A DNA stretch of 64,000 nt from Amycolatopsis lurida (GCF_900105055.1 NZ_FNTA01000004.1:7409501-7473500); one strand, 5' to 3'. Shown: positions 43,031-51,665, numbered from the stretch's first letter. Program-made: numbers and translations. The notes: a model not told the origin generated them from the sequence alone.

Positions 43031-44251
43031 TCAGCCCACAGCAGGGCGTTTGGCCGGGACGAACCAGACGACTCCCGCCAGGGCGACGGCGAAAGCGAGG
43101 AGGAGGAGATCGATGGTGAGACCCGCATGCAACGCGAGACCGAGATACATCCAATCCTCGCCGAGGACGGTCAGCAGGAACAGCGAGAGCAACGTCAGCA
43201 GCGCGGAGACGCTGAGCAGGATCTGCCCCGCCCGGGCCCTGGCGAGCAGGCTCGCGCCGCCCGCCACCGCGGCCACCCCGGCGAGGATCAAGCTGATGCC
43301 GCCCAGCGAGATGAACGGATGCGAGAACTCGACAACGAAGTAGTACGCCTGGTGCATCAGCATCGCGTTCGCGAGCAGTGCGAAGCCGAGCACCATGCCT
43401 GCCACCCCCGCCAGGACCGCGAACACGGAGGGCGGGGTCAGCCCTGGCCGTTGCGGCGCGGGCAGGATCGGCACCGGGGTTTCGATCCCGTTCGCGGCCT
43501 GGGCCAGCAGCGGGAGCGCGTGATCCGGCAGCATGCGCTCTTGCGGTGCTTTCGCCAGCAGGCCGCGGAGGACGTCCGCGAGCGGCGCGGGCGTCCGGGT
43601 GATCGGCGGCTGCTCGTTGACGACGGCGTACAGCGTGGCCGCGACGTTCGCCCGCTGGAAGAAGTTCCCGCCCTCGCTCGCGCTGAGCAGCGTCACGCCG
43701 AGCGACCAGAGATCGGAATGGGGAGTGCCTTCGTGCCCCGCGATCGTTTCGGGGGCGAGGAACGCGGGGGTGCCTGCCGGGTCGAGGGCCTTGGCGATCC
43801 CGAAACCGGTCAGGTACACCGCGCCGCCGGTACCCACCAGGACGTTGGCGGGCCGCACGTCCCCGTGCACGATGCCCGCCGTATGCGCGGCGGCGAGCGC
43901 GCCGAGCACCTGCCCGCCGATCTCGGCCACCGACCGAGGCGGCAGCGGTCCCGCGGAGACCAGCTCCTCCAAGGTCTGTGCTTCCACCAGGTCCATCACG
44001 AGGAACGCCGCCCCGTCCGCCACCACGACGTCGTGGACGGGCACCACCGACGGGTGCTCCACGGAGACACGGGCTTCACGCTGGAGCCGCTCCACGAGGG
44101 CGGGCTCACGGGTGGGAAGCGGCAGTTCCTTGATCGCGACCTGGATCCGGTCCGGCCCGTCCTCGGCACGCCACAGCACGGCCGTCCCGTCGCGACCCAG
44201 CTCATCGAGCAGGGTGTAGCGCTCGGCGATCGTGCGGGAAACTGCCGTCAC
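43031..44251 (-). CDS. Membrane Ser/Thr kinase-like protein, probable pseudokinase
   Basis: 406 residues: kinase domain about 10-250 and four or five hydrophobic segments in the last 130 residues. ATP-anchoring Lys41 (VAIK) and Asp131/Asn136 in the catalytic loop are present. However, the loop reads HGDVRPAN (Arg133 for Lys), and the DFG aspartate is Gly149 (LTGFGIAK), so the magnesium-binding residue is missing. A pseudokinase or strongly impaired kinase is likely. It is 56 bases upstream of clpP on the same strand, so a link to that operon is possible. Confidence 0.87.
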   Translation of the reverse strand: MTAVSRTIAERYTLLDELGRDGTAVLWRAEDGPDRIQVAIKELPLPTREPALVERLQREARVSVEHPSVVPVHDVVVADGAAFLVMDLVEAQTLEELVSAGPLPPRSVAEIGGQVLGALAAAHTAGIVHGDVRPANVLVGTGGAVYLTGFGIAKALDPAGTPAFLAPETIAGHEGTPHSDLWSLGVTLLSASEGGNFFQRANVAATLYAVVNEQPPITRTPAPLADVLRGLLAKAPQERMLPDHALPLLAQAANGIETPVPILPAPQRPGLTPPSVFAVLAGVAGMVLGFALLANAMLMHQAYYFVVEFSHPFISLGGISLILAGVAAVAGGASLLARARAGQILLSVSALLTLLSLFLLTVLGEDWMYLGLALHAGLTIDLLLLAFAVALAGVVWFVPAKRPAVG

Positions 44252-44369
44252 AGTGGTTCTCCTCGAATCCTGAAGGGGTCTTCGAGGGACGCTAACCAGC
44301 GCTCATGACAAAACGATGAAATGGCCGTTCATCCATAAAGGACGTGCTCGGCTGGATATATTCACAGTC

Positions 44370-45929
44370 ATGCTGACCTTGGCGGCCCTGGTCGACGACC
44401 CGGCTCTCGAACTGCGGGTGGTCGTCCCCGGCCGCGACGGGGCGCTAACCGAGCAGGTGCTGTGGGTGCACAACACCGAGCTCCCCGACCCCGGGCCGTA
44501 TGTGCGCGAACACGAGGTCGTGCTGACCAACGGCCTGTGGCTGGATCGCGTCGGGCCGGCGGAGTTCGTCGCGCGGGTGGTCGGCGCCGGAGCGGCGGGG
44601 ATCATCTTCGGCCTGCGCGTGGAGCAACGGGACACTCCGCCGGAACTCGCCGACGCCTGCCGGGAAGCGGGGCTGCCCCTGCTGGAGATCTCGGTGGCGG
44701 TGCCCTTCACGGCGGTCACCCGCGCGGCGGCGGCGATCCAGGCCACGGACCGGCAGAACGCGTTGCTGTCGCTGGTACGCCGAGGGGACGAGCTGACCTC
44801 GGCGCTGTCGCGAGGTGCGGGCGCGTCCGGCGTGCTCGCGGTCCTCCGTCGTGAGCACGAGCTTCCGCTGGCGGTCGTGGACCGGATGGGCCGGGAACTC
44901 GCCTCCGCCGGTACCGGACTGGACGCCGGTCAGTCGCGGGCCGCGGCGGAGGCACTGGCCGGGCATCCGCCGCCACTGGAGGCGGATCTCGGCGCGGGGA
45001 CACGGGCGGCGTTGTTCCCGGTGGGCGCGATCGGCGACGCGGACGCCGCGCTGCTGTGCCTGCGCCCCGTGGCCGAACTGACGCGCGAGGAGCGTGACGC
45101 GCTGGAGCAGACCGCCCGCTACCTCAGCCTGGAGGTGGCCCGGCACCAGGCGGTACAGGCGATCGAGATGCGCTTCGCCGTGGAACTGCTGGACATGGTG
45201 CTGTCCGGCGCGCAGCGCGCCGCGGAGGTACCCGGCAGGTTGCGTGCCTTCGGCGTCGACCCGGACGGGCCGCTGGCGGTGATCGCGCTGGCGTTCGCGG
45301 GTGACGGCGCCGCGACCCCGCCGGGGATGGCGGAGGCCGTGACGGACTTCCTGCTGGCGGACGGGCTGCCCGCGGTCGTGGCGGCGGGCAGCCAGGACGT
45401 CGTCGCGGTGCTGCCGTTCCGTTCGGGACGGCAGTCGCCCGCCGCTTTCGCGCCGCGGCTGGCGGCGGCGGTTTCGCACCGCCTCGCCGGAGGGCGCGTG
45501 GTCGTCGGGCTCGCCGATCCCGTTTCCGGCGCGGCGGAACTGCGCGTGCCGTTGTCGCGCAGCCGCGAAGCCTGCCGCGTGCTCCGGGGCAGGCGTAGCG
45601 GCCCGGTCGCGGCGAGTTTCGCCGAACTGGGCAGCTACCGGCTGCTGCTGGAGTCGCACGACGAGCAATGGCGGCACACCTTCGCCGACGCCCTGCTCGG
45701 CCCGCTGCGCGAGCACGACCGCGTCCGCGACGGCGACCTGGAGACGACCCTGCGGGCGTTCCTCGACCACGACGGTCAGTGGGCGGCCACCGCCGCGGCG
45801 CTGTACGTGCACGTCAACACCCTGCGCAACCGGCTCGCCAAGGTCTCCGAGCTGACCGGTCGCGACGTCGGGCGGACCGCGGACCGGGTCGACCTGTTCC
45901 TGGCGCTGGAGGCGGCTCAGTCCGGATAG
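44370..45929 (+). CDS. PucR-family transcriptional regulator
   Basis: 519 residues from the ATG at 44370. N-terminal PucR domain (about 1-125, starting MLTLAALVDDPALELRVV), a GGDEF-like/CdaR middle, and a C-terminal PucR HTH_30 (about 455-515, LRAFLDHDGQWAATAAALYVHVNTLRNRLAKV). The family activates purine and other nitrogen-compound catabolism. It converges on the three-gene catabolic operon 46786-47901 with a 13-base overlap and is the likely regulator. A TATATT box 8 bases before the ATG hints at a leaderless message. Confidence 0.92.
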   Translation: MLTLAALVDDPALELRVVVPGRDGALTEQVLWVHNTELPDPGPYVREHEVVLTNGLWLDRVGPAEFVARVVGAGAAGIIFGLRVEQRDTPPELADACREAGLPLLEISVAVPFTAVTRAAAAIQATDRQNALLSLVRRGDELTSALSRGAGASGVLAVLRREHELPLAVVDRMGRELASAGTGLDAGQSRAAAEALAGHPPPLEADLGAGTRAALFPVGAIGDADAALLCLRPVAELTREERDALEQTARYLSLEVARHQAVQAIEMRFAVELLDMVLSGAQRAAEVPGRLRAFGVDPDGPLAVIALAFAGDGAATPPGMAEAVTDFLLADGLPAVVAAGSQDVVAVLPFRSGRQSPAAFAPRLAAAVSHRLAGGRVVVGLADPVSGAAELRVPLSRSREACRVLRGRRSGPVAASFAELGSYRLLLESHDEQWRHTFADALLGPLREHDRVRDGDLETTLRAFLDHDGQWAATAAALYVHVNTLRNRLAKVSELTGRDVGRTADRVDLFLALEAAQSG

Positions 45930-46786
45930 ACCGACGGGTCGATCTCGAGGCGCCGCAAGGATTCCGTGGGCAAGCCGGGGTCGGCGAGCGCCGCGGCCGC
46001 CACGTCGCGGCACCGGGCGAACCGGACGTCGCCGAGGCCGAGCCCGAACTCGATGAGCGAGCGCACGGCCTCCAGCCGTCCCGGCCTGCCCGAAAGGAAC
46101 GGGTGCAGGCACAGGTTGAACAGGCAGCGGTAGCGGCGCATCGCGTCCAGCTCCGCGCGCCACATCTCCAGCACCCGCGCCGGGGACGTGATCACCGAGC
46201 CGACCTGAGGCGCGGGAAGGAACGCGTACTGCTCCCAGTCGTCGAGCGACCAGTGCACCGGCAGCTCGGCGATCCGGCCCGCGCCGGTTTCGATCAGATA
46301 CGGACGGTCGTCGGCCATCAGCGACGAGTCGTAGCTCAACCCGTGTTCGGCCACCAGCGCCGGAGTGTCCCAAGTGGACTCCCAGCCCGCCGCGCGGTGA
46401 CCGCTGATCTCGATGCCCTGTGCGGCGAAGACCGCCATGCCCCGCTCGAAATCGGCACGCTGCTCGGCGGCGGTCATCGCGGTCGGCGGCCGGTGGCCGT
46501 AGGAGTGGTGGGCCACCTCGTGCCCGCGCTCCACGATCGTGGCGGCGAGGCCGGGCCGCTGTTCGGCGACCCAGCCCGGCACGAAGAACGTCGCGGGCAC
46601 GGCCAGCTCGTCGAGCAGGTCGAGGATGCGCGGCACCCCCACCCGGGGGCCGTACGCCTGATGGGACATGGTCGAGAGGTGGCCGGCGTAACCCCGGCCT
46701 CGCGCGAGGATCGGCGATTCCGCGTCGACGTCGAAGGTCAGGGTCGCCACCGCGGCCGCGCCGCCGTGCCAGCTTGGTTCCGTCAC
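45917..46786 (-). CDS. Polysaccharide-deacetylase-fold hydrolase
   Basis: 289 residues from the GTG at 46786, overlapping the oxidoreductase stop (GTGA). NodB-type barrel: LTFDVDAES (metal and catalytic Asp), HEVAHHSYGHRPP (His-x3-His) and LCLHPFLSGRPGR near the end. No signal peptide, so it acts in the cytoplasm on a soluble substrate, like PuuE allantoinase and formamide/imide hydrolases of this fold. PucR and DUF1989 neighbours favour a nitrogen-ring or amide substrate. Exact substrate unknown. Confidence 0.87.
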   Translation of the reverse strand: MTEPSWHGGAAAVATLTFDVDAESPILARGRGYAGHLSTMSHQAYGPRVGVPRILDLLDELAVPATFFVPGWVAEQRPGLAATIVERGHEVAHHSYGHRPPTAMTAAEQRADFERGMAVFAAQGIEISGHRAAGWESTWDTPALVAEHGLSYDSSLMADDRPYLIETGAGRIAELPVHWSLDDWEQYAFLPAPQVGSVITSPARVLEMWRAELDAMRRYRCLFNLCLHPFLSGRPGRLEAVRSLIEFGLGLGDVRFARCRDVAAAALADPGLPTESLRRLEIDPSVYPD

Positions 46787-47904
46787 GCTTGCCGACTCTC
46801 CCGCCAGCGGCGCGCGTTCGCCACCGTGACCGTCGGGGAGACCATCGCCCGGTCGAATTCGGCCAGGGGTTCCGCCGCCGCGACGCGGGCGGGCAGATCG
46901 GGATTGGCCAGCGCGCCGTGCCCGAGTGAGAGCACGTCCGCGTGCCCGCCGGTGAGCACCTCGTGCGCCTGCGTGAGGTCGTGCATCCCGCCGTTGGCGA
47001 TCACCGGCAGCCCGGTGACCTGCCGGGCGAGGGCGGTGATGGTGCCGCCGTCGGCCAGCCTCGCCGTCTCGATCCAGTTCCGGCCCTCGCTGGCGATGTG
47101 GAGGTACTGCGCGCCCGCCTCGGCGACCGCGGCGAAGATCACCTCGGCGTCGTCGCGGCCACCTGGCCAGCGATAGGTGAAGTCGTTGACCTTCGTCTGC
47201 GACAGCCGCACGCCGGTCACCAGCTCCGGAACGGCCTCGGCGACGGCGGTCACGACACGGGCGGTCAGCCGGATCCGGTTCGCGACCGGTCCGCCGTAGG
47301 AGTCGGTGCGGCGGTTGGTGTAGTCGGTGAGGAACTGGTCGAGCAGGTACCCGTTCGCCGCGTGCACCTCGACACCGTCGAACCCGGCCAGCCGGGCCCG
47401 CACGGCCGCGGCGGCGAAGCCCTCGACGACGTCGTCGATCTCGGCTGTGGTGAGTTCGCGGGGGACCGGCCACGGCCCGGAGCCGCCGTACGCGCGCATC
47501 ATCTCCCCGCGTGGCCGGACGGCCGTAGGAGCGACGGTGTGCTCCAGGTGCGGATTGCCCTGGGAGATCGCCCCGGCATGCATGAGCTGGGCGATCATCC
47601 GGCCGCCCGCCGCACGGACTCCGGCGGTGACGACGCGCCAGCCCGCGACGTGCTCGTCCCGCGCGAGGCCCGGCTGGTTGAGGTAACCCTGGCTGGCCGC
47701 GGTGTCGGGATAGGTGCCCTCGCTGAACACGAGCCCGAAGCCGCCGCGGGCGAATTCGGCGTAGTAGTCGGCCATCTCGCCGGTCGGGGTGCCGTCGGGG
47801 CCTGCCGAGACGCGGGACATCGGGGCCACGGCGTAGCGGTTTCGCAGGGCGAGGCCGCCGAGCGTGACCGGGGCCAGTGCGGGGTGCTCGACAGTGGTGG
47901 TCAT
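46783..47904 (-). CDS. Old Yellow Enzyme-family NADH:flavin oxidoreductase
   Basis: 373 residues, FMN-binding TIM barrel: PVTLGGLALRNRYAVAPMSRVSA, AQLMHAGAISQGNPHL, GFDGVEVHAANGYLLDQFLTDYTNRRTDSYGG and LPVIANGGMHDL. It probably reduces an activated C=C bond or demethylates an N-methyl compound. It overlaps both neighbours by 4 bases (hydrolase downstream, DUF1989 upstream), so the three proteins are made in step and should act in one pathway. Confidence 0.93.
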   Translation of the reverse strand: MTTTVEHPALAPVTLGGLALRNRYAVAPMSRVSAGPDGTPTGEMADYYAEFARGGFGLVFSEGTYPDTAASQGYLNQPGLARDEHVAGWRVVTAGVRAAGGRMIAQLMHAGAISQGNPHLEHTVAPTAVRPRGEMMRAYGGSGPWPVPRELTTAEIDDVVEGFAAAAVRARLAGFDGVEVHAANGYLLDQFLTDYTNRRTDSYGGPVANRIRLTARVVTAVAEAVPELVTGVRLSQTKVNDFTYRWPGGRDDAEVIFAAVAEAGAQYLHIASEGRNWIETARLADGGTITALARQVTGLPVIANGGMHDLTQAHEVLTGGHADVLSLGHGALANPDLPARVAAAEPLAEFDRAMVSPTVTVANARRWRESRQA

Positions 47905-48515
47905 GAGTGGTTTCCTCCATTGTGGACGGTTTCGATGGCGAGCGGGGACAGTCCGGCGTCGCTGATCCGGACGAGGTCCTGCGGGCAGGCGGAGACCACG
48001 ACGACGCAGTCCATCTCGGCGCGCAGGGTCACCGCGTCGCCGGGCCGCGAGTTCGCGGTCAGCCAGTGCAGGCGTCCGTCCTCGCCGACCGGGACGCGCA
48101 TGAAGACGTTGATCGGCTGCGGCGTCGGCCCGGTGAAGCCGAGGCCTTCGTCTGCCAGCGCCTCACGCAGGTTCGTGGCGCAGGACCGGTGCCCTGGAGC
48201 GCCCAGCGCGGCGTACCGGGCCGGGTCGCACGCCGGGATGAGCATGTCGTGCCGGCCGGGTGACGTGTCTTCGACCAGCGTCAGGATCGGGCGGCGCCGG
48301 TCGGTCACGAAGGACTCGCCCACCGCGGGGAACAGCCTGTCGATCCCGGCACGGGTGTGCGCCGCGCTGTGGTGCTCGGTCAGTTCGGTCCCGTTGCCGG
48401 CGAACGCGAAGACGTCGCCGACCTGGCCCCCGTCGACGTCGATCACCCGCACCAGATCCCCTGCGGCCACCCGGACGGCCTTGGCGGTCCTTGGTGGCAC
48501 TTCCGTTCTGCTCAT
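47901..48515 (-). CDS. DUF1989 / urea-carboxylase-associated family protein
   Basis: 204 residues from the ATG at 48515. Characteristic blocks: GDLVRVIDVDGGQVGDVFAF, SPGRHDMLIPACDPARYAALG, HRSCATNLREAL and PINVFMRVPVGEDGRL. In other bacteria these proteins accompany urea or guanidine carboxylases and allophanate hydrolase; the biochemical role is unclear. First gene of the three-gene operon and divergent from a MarR regulator, with a repeat pair in the shared promoter region. Confidence 0.88.
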   Translation of the reverse strand: MSRTEVPPRTAKAVRVAAGDLVRVIDVDGGQVGDVFAFAGNGTELTEHHSAAHTRAGIDRLFPAVGESFVTDRRRPILTLVEDTSPGRHDMLIPACDPARYAALGAPGHRSCATNLREALADEGLGFTGPTPQPINVFMRVPVGEDGRLHWLTANSRPGDAVTLRAEMDCVVVVSACPQDLVRISDAGLSPLAIETVHNGGNHS

Positions 48516-48553
48516 GCCTTCAGCAAACAGGGGCGGGCCGGCGGCTCGCCATG

Positions 48554-48596
48554 GAGAAAGCTCCACTCTCCAGCTCGATGTATAGAGAAACCTCCA
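48554..48596. promoter_or_regulatory. Candidate operator: direct repeat spaced 31 bp
   Basis: GAGAAAGCTCCA (48554-48565) recurs as GAGAAACCTCCA (48585-48596), one mismatch. The spacing is 31 bases, close to three helical turns, so both copies face the same side of the DNA. They sit 39-81 bases upstream of the DUF1989 start in the divergent region with the MarR gene. Likely binding sites for that MarR protein or another regulator. Confidence 0.45.
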
Positions 48597-48630
48597 ATCA
48601 CCCGAGTTACGCGGGAAGATACTTTCGACT

Positions 48631-48660
48631 TTGACCATTTTCGCGGTACCGGGTTAGTGT
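48631..48660 (+). promoter_or_regulatory. Promoter for the MarR gene, probably leaderless
   Basis: TTGACC at 48631-48636 and TAGTGT at 48655-48660 are separated by 18 bases. Transcription would start about 48667, which is the A of the MarR ATG. No ribosome-binding site precedes this ATG. Leaderless transcripts are common in actinobacteria. Confidence 0.5.
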
Positions 48661-48666
48661 TCGGCG

Positions 48667-49200
48667 ATGGAAGACGTGGACGCGGCCGGTCTGGACTTCT
48701 GGTCGTTCGTGGCGCTGGCGAACCGGCGGCTCGCGCATGAGTACGGCTTCCGGCACCAGTTGGCGACCGAGGTGCTGCTGACCCTCAACCGGGCCTCCGA
48801 CCTGGTGACTTACGACCTCGAAGCCGCGGTACACCGGCCCCGCGGCCGGTCGTGGTCGGCCTTCCGGCTGCTGTTCGTGGTCTGGCTCGCCGGGCCGCTC
48901 GAACCGACCGGTGCCGCCCGGCTGACCGGGATGAGCCGGGCGGCCGTGTCGAATCTGGTCAAGACGCTGGTCGCGGAGGGGATGCTCGACCGGGTCCCGG
49001 ACGAGCGCGACGGGCGTTCGGTGCGGTTGTCGCTGACCGAGGCGGGGCACGAGGAGATGGTCTCGGTGTTCCGCGAGCACAACGAGCGCGAATTCGGCTG
49101 GACGAACGCGCTGACCGAGACCGAACAGCGCATTCTCGTCATGCTGCTGGGCAAGCTGATCACGAGCCGCGCCGAGTTCGGCGCCCGGAGCCGCAAGTAG
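48667..49200 (+). CDS. MarR-family regulator
   Basis: 177 residues with an N-terminal dimerisation helix region and a MarR winged helix (about 60-130): AFRLLFVVWLAGPLEPTGAARLTGMSRAAVSNLVKTLVAEGMLDRVPDERDGRSVRLSLTEAG gives the recognition helix and wing in pieces. Divergent from the DUF1989-oxidoreductase-hydrolase operon and the probable local repressor. It precedes the fumarylacetoacetase pair by 80 bases. Confidence 0.9.
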   Translation: MEDVDAAGLDFWSFVALANRRLAHEYGFRHQLATEVLLTLNRASDLVTYDLEAAVHRPRGRSWSAFRLLFVVWLAGPLEPTGAARLTGMSRAAVSNLVKTLVAEGMLDRVPDERDGRSVRLSLTEAGHEEMVSVFREHNEREFGWTNALTETEQRILVMLLGKLITSRAEFGARSRK

Positions 49201-49280
49201 GCCTTCCCGACGCGCGGAGGACCGGACTACGCTGCCCGGTGGATAGTAAAAGCGTGAACTAAATCGGCGAGGAGGAGACC

Positions 49281-50123
49281 ATGGTGGACGGCGGACGGAT
49301 TCCCGCGCTCTTCGCCGGGCTGTGCGACGACGCCGCGGTGTTCCCGCCCGGGCTGGCCCCGCTGCCGGACGCGGTCGCGGCGCACGACGAGCACGTCTCC
49401 GCCTGGTACGCCGACCTCGTCGGCCCGCTGGTCATCGCCGCCACGGGGCTCGGTGACCTCGCCGACGTGCTGGGGGACCGGGCGACCCCGCTGCCGGTCT
49501 CGGTGACCCTGCCCGGCGGACCAGCGCGACTCGACGGCGTGCTCGAGGCCGTCACGTCACTGCCGGTGAAACTCGACGCGCTCGAGATCGCCGTCCCGGA
49601 GGGGATGGGCCCGGACGAGGTGCTCGCCGCGATTTCCTTCGCCACCGCACCGGTTTTCGTTGAAATCCCGCGCGACGAGCGACGTGTCCCGTTGCTGACC
49701 GCGCTTTCCGGCACCGGTCACCACGCGAAGTTCCGCACCGGGGGCGTCCGTGCCGACCTGTACCCCGGCGAAGCGGAACTCGCCGCCTCGGTGCGGGCGG
49801 CCGTCGGTGCGGGCGTTCCGTTCAAGGCCACCGCCGGACTGCACCACGCCCTCCGCAACACCGATCCGGAAACCGGATTCGAACAGCACGGCTTCCTCAA
49901 CCTGATGCTCGCCACCGACGCCGTCCTCACCGACGGCGACGTCGAGGCCGTTCTCGCCGAACGAAACGGCACGGTCATCGCCGAGCGGCTCCGGGAGCTG
50001 GACTCGGACCGCGTCGCCGCCCTCCGCGCGGCTTTCACGTCGTTCGGCACCTGCAGCATCACCGACCCCCTGACCGAACTGGCCGGACTCGGCCTGCTCG
50101 AGGCGTCCCGAGGAGAGGCATGA
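49281..50123 (+). CDS. Conserved protein of unknown function, fumarylacetoacetase partner
   Basis: 280 residues. No signal or membrane segments. It begins VDGGRIPALFAGLCDDAAVFPPG and contains AKFRTGGVRADLYPGEAELA and PFKATAGLHHALRN, which suggest an alpha/beta barrel-like fold with a phosphate-type loop. The stop overlaps the fumarylacetoacetase start by 4 bases (ATGA), implying a shared role in tyrosine/homogentisate breakdown. I recall similar proteins beside this enzyme in other actinomycetes, but no function is known to me. Confidence 0.75.
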   Translation: MVDGGRIPALFAGLCDDAAVFPPGLAPLPDAVAAHDEHVSAWYADLVGPLVIAATGLGDLADVLGDRATPLPVSVTLPGGPARLDGVLEAVTSLPVKLDALEIAVPEGMGPDEVLAAISFATAPVFVEIPRDERRVPLLTALSGTGHHAKFRTGGVRADLYPGEAELAASVRAAVGAGVPFKATAGLHHALRNTDPETGFEQHGFLNLMLATDAVLTDGDVEAVLAERNGTVIAERLRELDSDRVAALRAAFTSFGTCSITDPLTELAGLGLLEASRGEA

Positions 50124-51295
50124 CCACGATCGACATCCCCGCAGACTCGCTGTTCGGGATCGACAACCTGCCGTACGGCGTGTTCTCCGTCGACGGCGAT
50201 TCCCCGCGCGTCGGCGTGCGCGTCGGCGGCTCCGTCGTCGACCTGGCCGAGGCGCTCGGCGACGACGTGTTCGCCGCGCCGACGCTGAACCCGTTCATGG
50301 CGCAGGGATACGACCGCTGGGTGGCGGTCCGGGAGCGGATCCGCGACCTGGTCGCCGGCGAGGTCCCCGACGGCGCGGTCCACGCGATCGAACGGGTGAC
50401 CCCGCACCTGCCGATCGAGGTCGCGGACTACGTCGACTTCTACGCTTCCGAACATCACGCCTCGAACGTCGGCAGGCTGTTCCGCCCCGACGCGGAACCG
50501 TTGCTGCCCAACTGGAAGCACCTCCCCGTGGGGTACCACGGACGGTCCGGCACGGTGCTGGTCTCCGGTACGGACATCGTGCGCCCGAGCGGTCAGCGCA
50601 AGGCCCCGGCCGAAGCGGCGCCGGTGTTCGGGCCGAGCACGCGGCTGGACATCGAGGCCGAGATGGGATTCATCGTCGGCACCGGAACGCCGCTGAACAC
50701 CCCGATCACCCCGGACTCCTTTCCCCGCCACGTGTTCGGCGCGGTCCTGCTCAACGACTGGTCGGCCCGCGACATCCAGGCGTGGGAATACGTCCCGCTG
50801 GGCCCGCACCTCGGCAAGAGCTTCGCGACGTCCATCTCTCCTTGGGTGGTACCGATCCTGGCGCTGGAAGCCGCGCGGATCCCGCTCCCGGGCCAGACGG
50901 ATCCAAAGCCGCTGCCATACCTGCGGGAAAGCGACCCGTGGGGCCTCGACATCGACCTCTCCATCGCATGGAACGGCGAGGAGGTCAGCCGCCCGCCGTT
51001 CCGCGAGATGTACTGGTCGCCCGCCCAGATGCTCGCGCACCTGACGGTCAACGGCGCCTCCTCCCGCACGGGCGACCTGTACGGTTCCGGCACGATCTCC
51101 GGACCGGAGAAACACCAGCGGGGCGCGTTCCTCGAACTGTCGTGGGGCGGCAAGGAACCGCTCACGGTCAAGGGGGAGGAGCGCACCTTCCTTCAGGACG
51201 GCGACGAGGTCGTGATCACCGGCTCCGCGCCCGGCGCGAACGGCTCGCGGATCGGGTTCGGCGAGGTGCGCGGGCGCGTTCTGCCGTCGAACTGA
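50120..51295 (+). CDS. fahA: Fumarylacetoacetase
   Basis: 391 residues. Splits fumarylacetoacetate into fumarate and acetoacetate, the last step of tyrosine catabolism. Family features: N-terminal SH3-like part (FGIDNLPYGVFSV), then the catalytic domain with DYVDFYASEHHASNVGRLFRP, LPVGYHGRSGTVLVSGT, IEAEMGFIVGTG, LLNDWSARDIQAWEYVPLGPHLGKSF and GSGTISGPEKHQRG. The metal ligands (Glu, Glu, Asp) and catalytic His lie in these blocks. Homogentisate dioxygenase is not in the window. Confidence 0.96.
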   Translation: MTTIDIPADSLFGIDNLPYGVFSVDGDSPRVGVRVGGSVVDLAEALGDDVFAAPTLNPFMAQGYDRWVAVRERIRDLVAGEVPDGAVHAIERVTPHLPIEVADYVDFYASEHHASNVGRLFRPDAEPLLPNWKHLPVGYHGRSGTVLVSGTDIVRPSGQRKAPAEAAPVFGPSTRLDIEAEMGFIVGTGTPLNTPITPDSFPRHVFGAVLLNDWSARDIQAWEYVPLGPHLGKSFATSISPWVVPILALEAARIPLPGQTDPKPLPYLRESDPWGLDIDLSIAWNGEEVSRPPFREMYWSPAQMLAHLTVNGASSRTGDLYGSGTISGPEKHQRGAFLELSWGGKEPLTVKGEERTFLQDGDEVVITGSAPGANGSRIGFGEVRGRVLPSN

Positions 51296-51318
51296 GCCGA
51301 GGCCCGTAAAGGTGCGCC

Positions 51319-51350
51319 TTCCCGTTGCGGCCTCGCGGCCGCAACGGGAA
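51319..51350 (+). terminator. Perfect hairpin terminator after fahA
   Basis: TTCCCGTTGCGGCC and its exact complement around TCGC, 24 bases after the fahA stop. The stretch 51296-51609 otherwise holds only a doubtful small open frame. Confidence 0.8.
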
Positions 51351-51431
51351 ACCACTGCCGCGGCCCGTCTCAGGCCGAGATCCTGGAGTGGCCGGACCTC
51401 CCGGCACTCGTTCTCGGAAGGCGGACGCACC

Positions 51432-51665
51432 GTGAAACTCGTAGTCAGCGTGCTCGGCTTGGCCAAGTTCTTGTTCTGGCTCGTTGCGATCATCGCCGTG
51501 TGCGGATTCGTCGCCGGCGCCGGCAGCGTCGGCGACGTCCACCCGGCGTCGCCTGACCGGCGTGCCGCTGTGCAGTCGACCTCCGGTTTCTCTTCGCCCG
51601 ATAGCCGCGTCAGGAAGGCAACGGTTCGAGACGCATGCGGGCTTGGATCTTGCCTTTGTGCTTGA
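51432..51665 (+). CDS. Doubtful small membrane protein
   Basis: 77 residues from a GTG at 51432 with GGAAGG about ten bases upstream. One good hydrophobic segment near the N-terminus (LVVSVLGLAKFLFWLVAIIA), then a low-complexity hydrophilic tail. The last 56 bases overlap the 3' end of the zinc-finger gene on the other strand, and the overlapping part looks like antisense of that gene. Possibly a short real gene with a spurious tail, possibly nothing. Confidence 0.25.
   Translation: MKLVVSVLGLAKFLFWLVAIIAVCGFVAGAGSVGDVHPASPDRRAAVQSTSGFSSPDSRVRKATVRDACGLGSCLCA

Noticed and set aside
45917..46786. Calling the deacetylase-fold protein allantoinase (PuuE)
   Set aside because: The PucR neighbour is suggestive, but no other purine-degradation gene is present and the fold covers many substrates, so only the fold was assigned.
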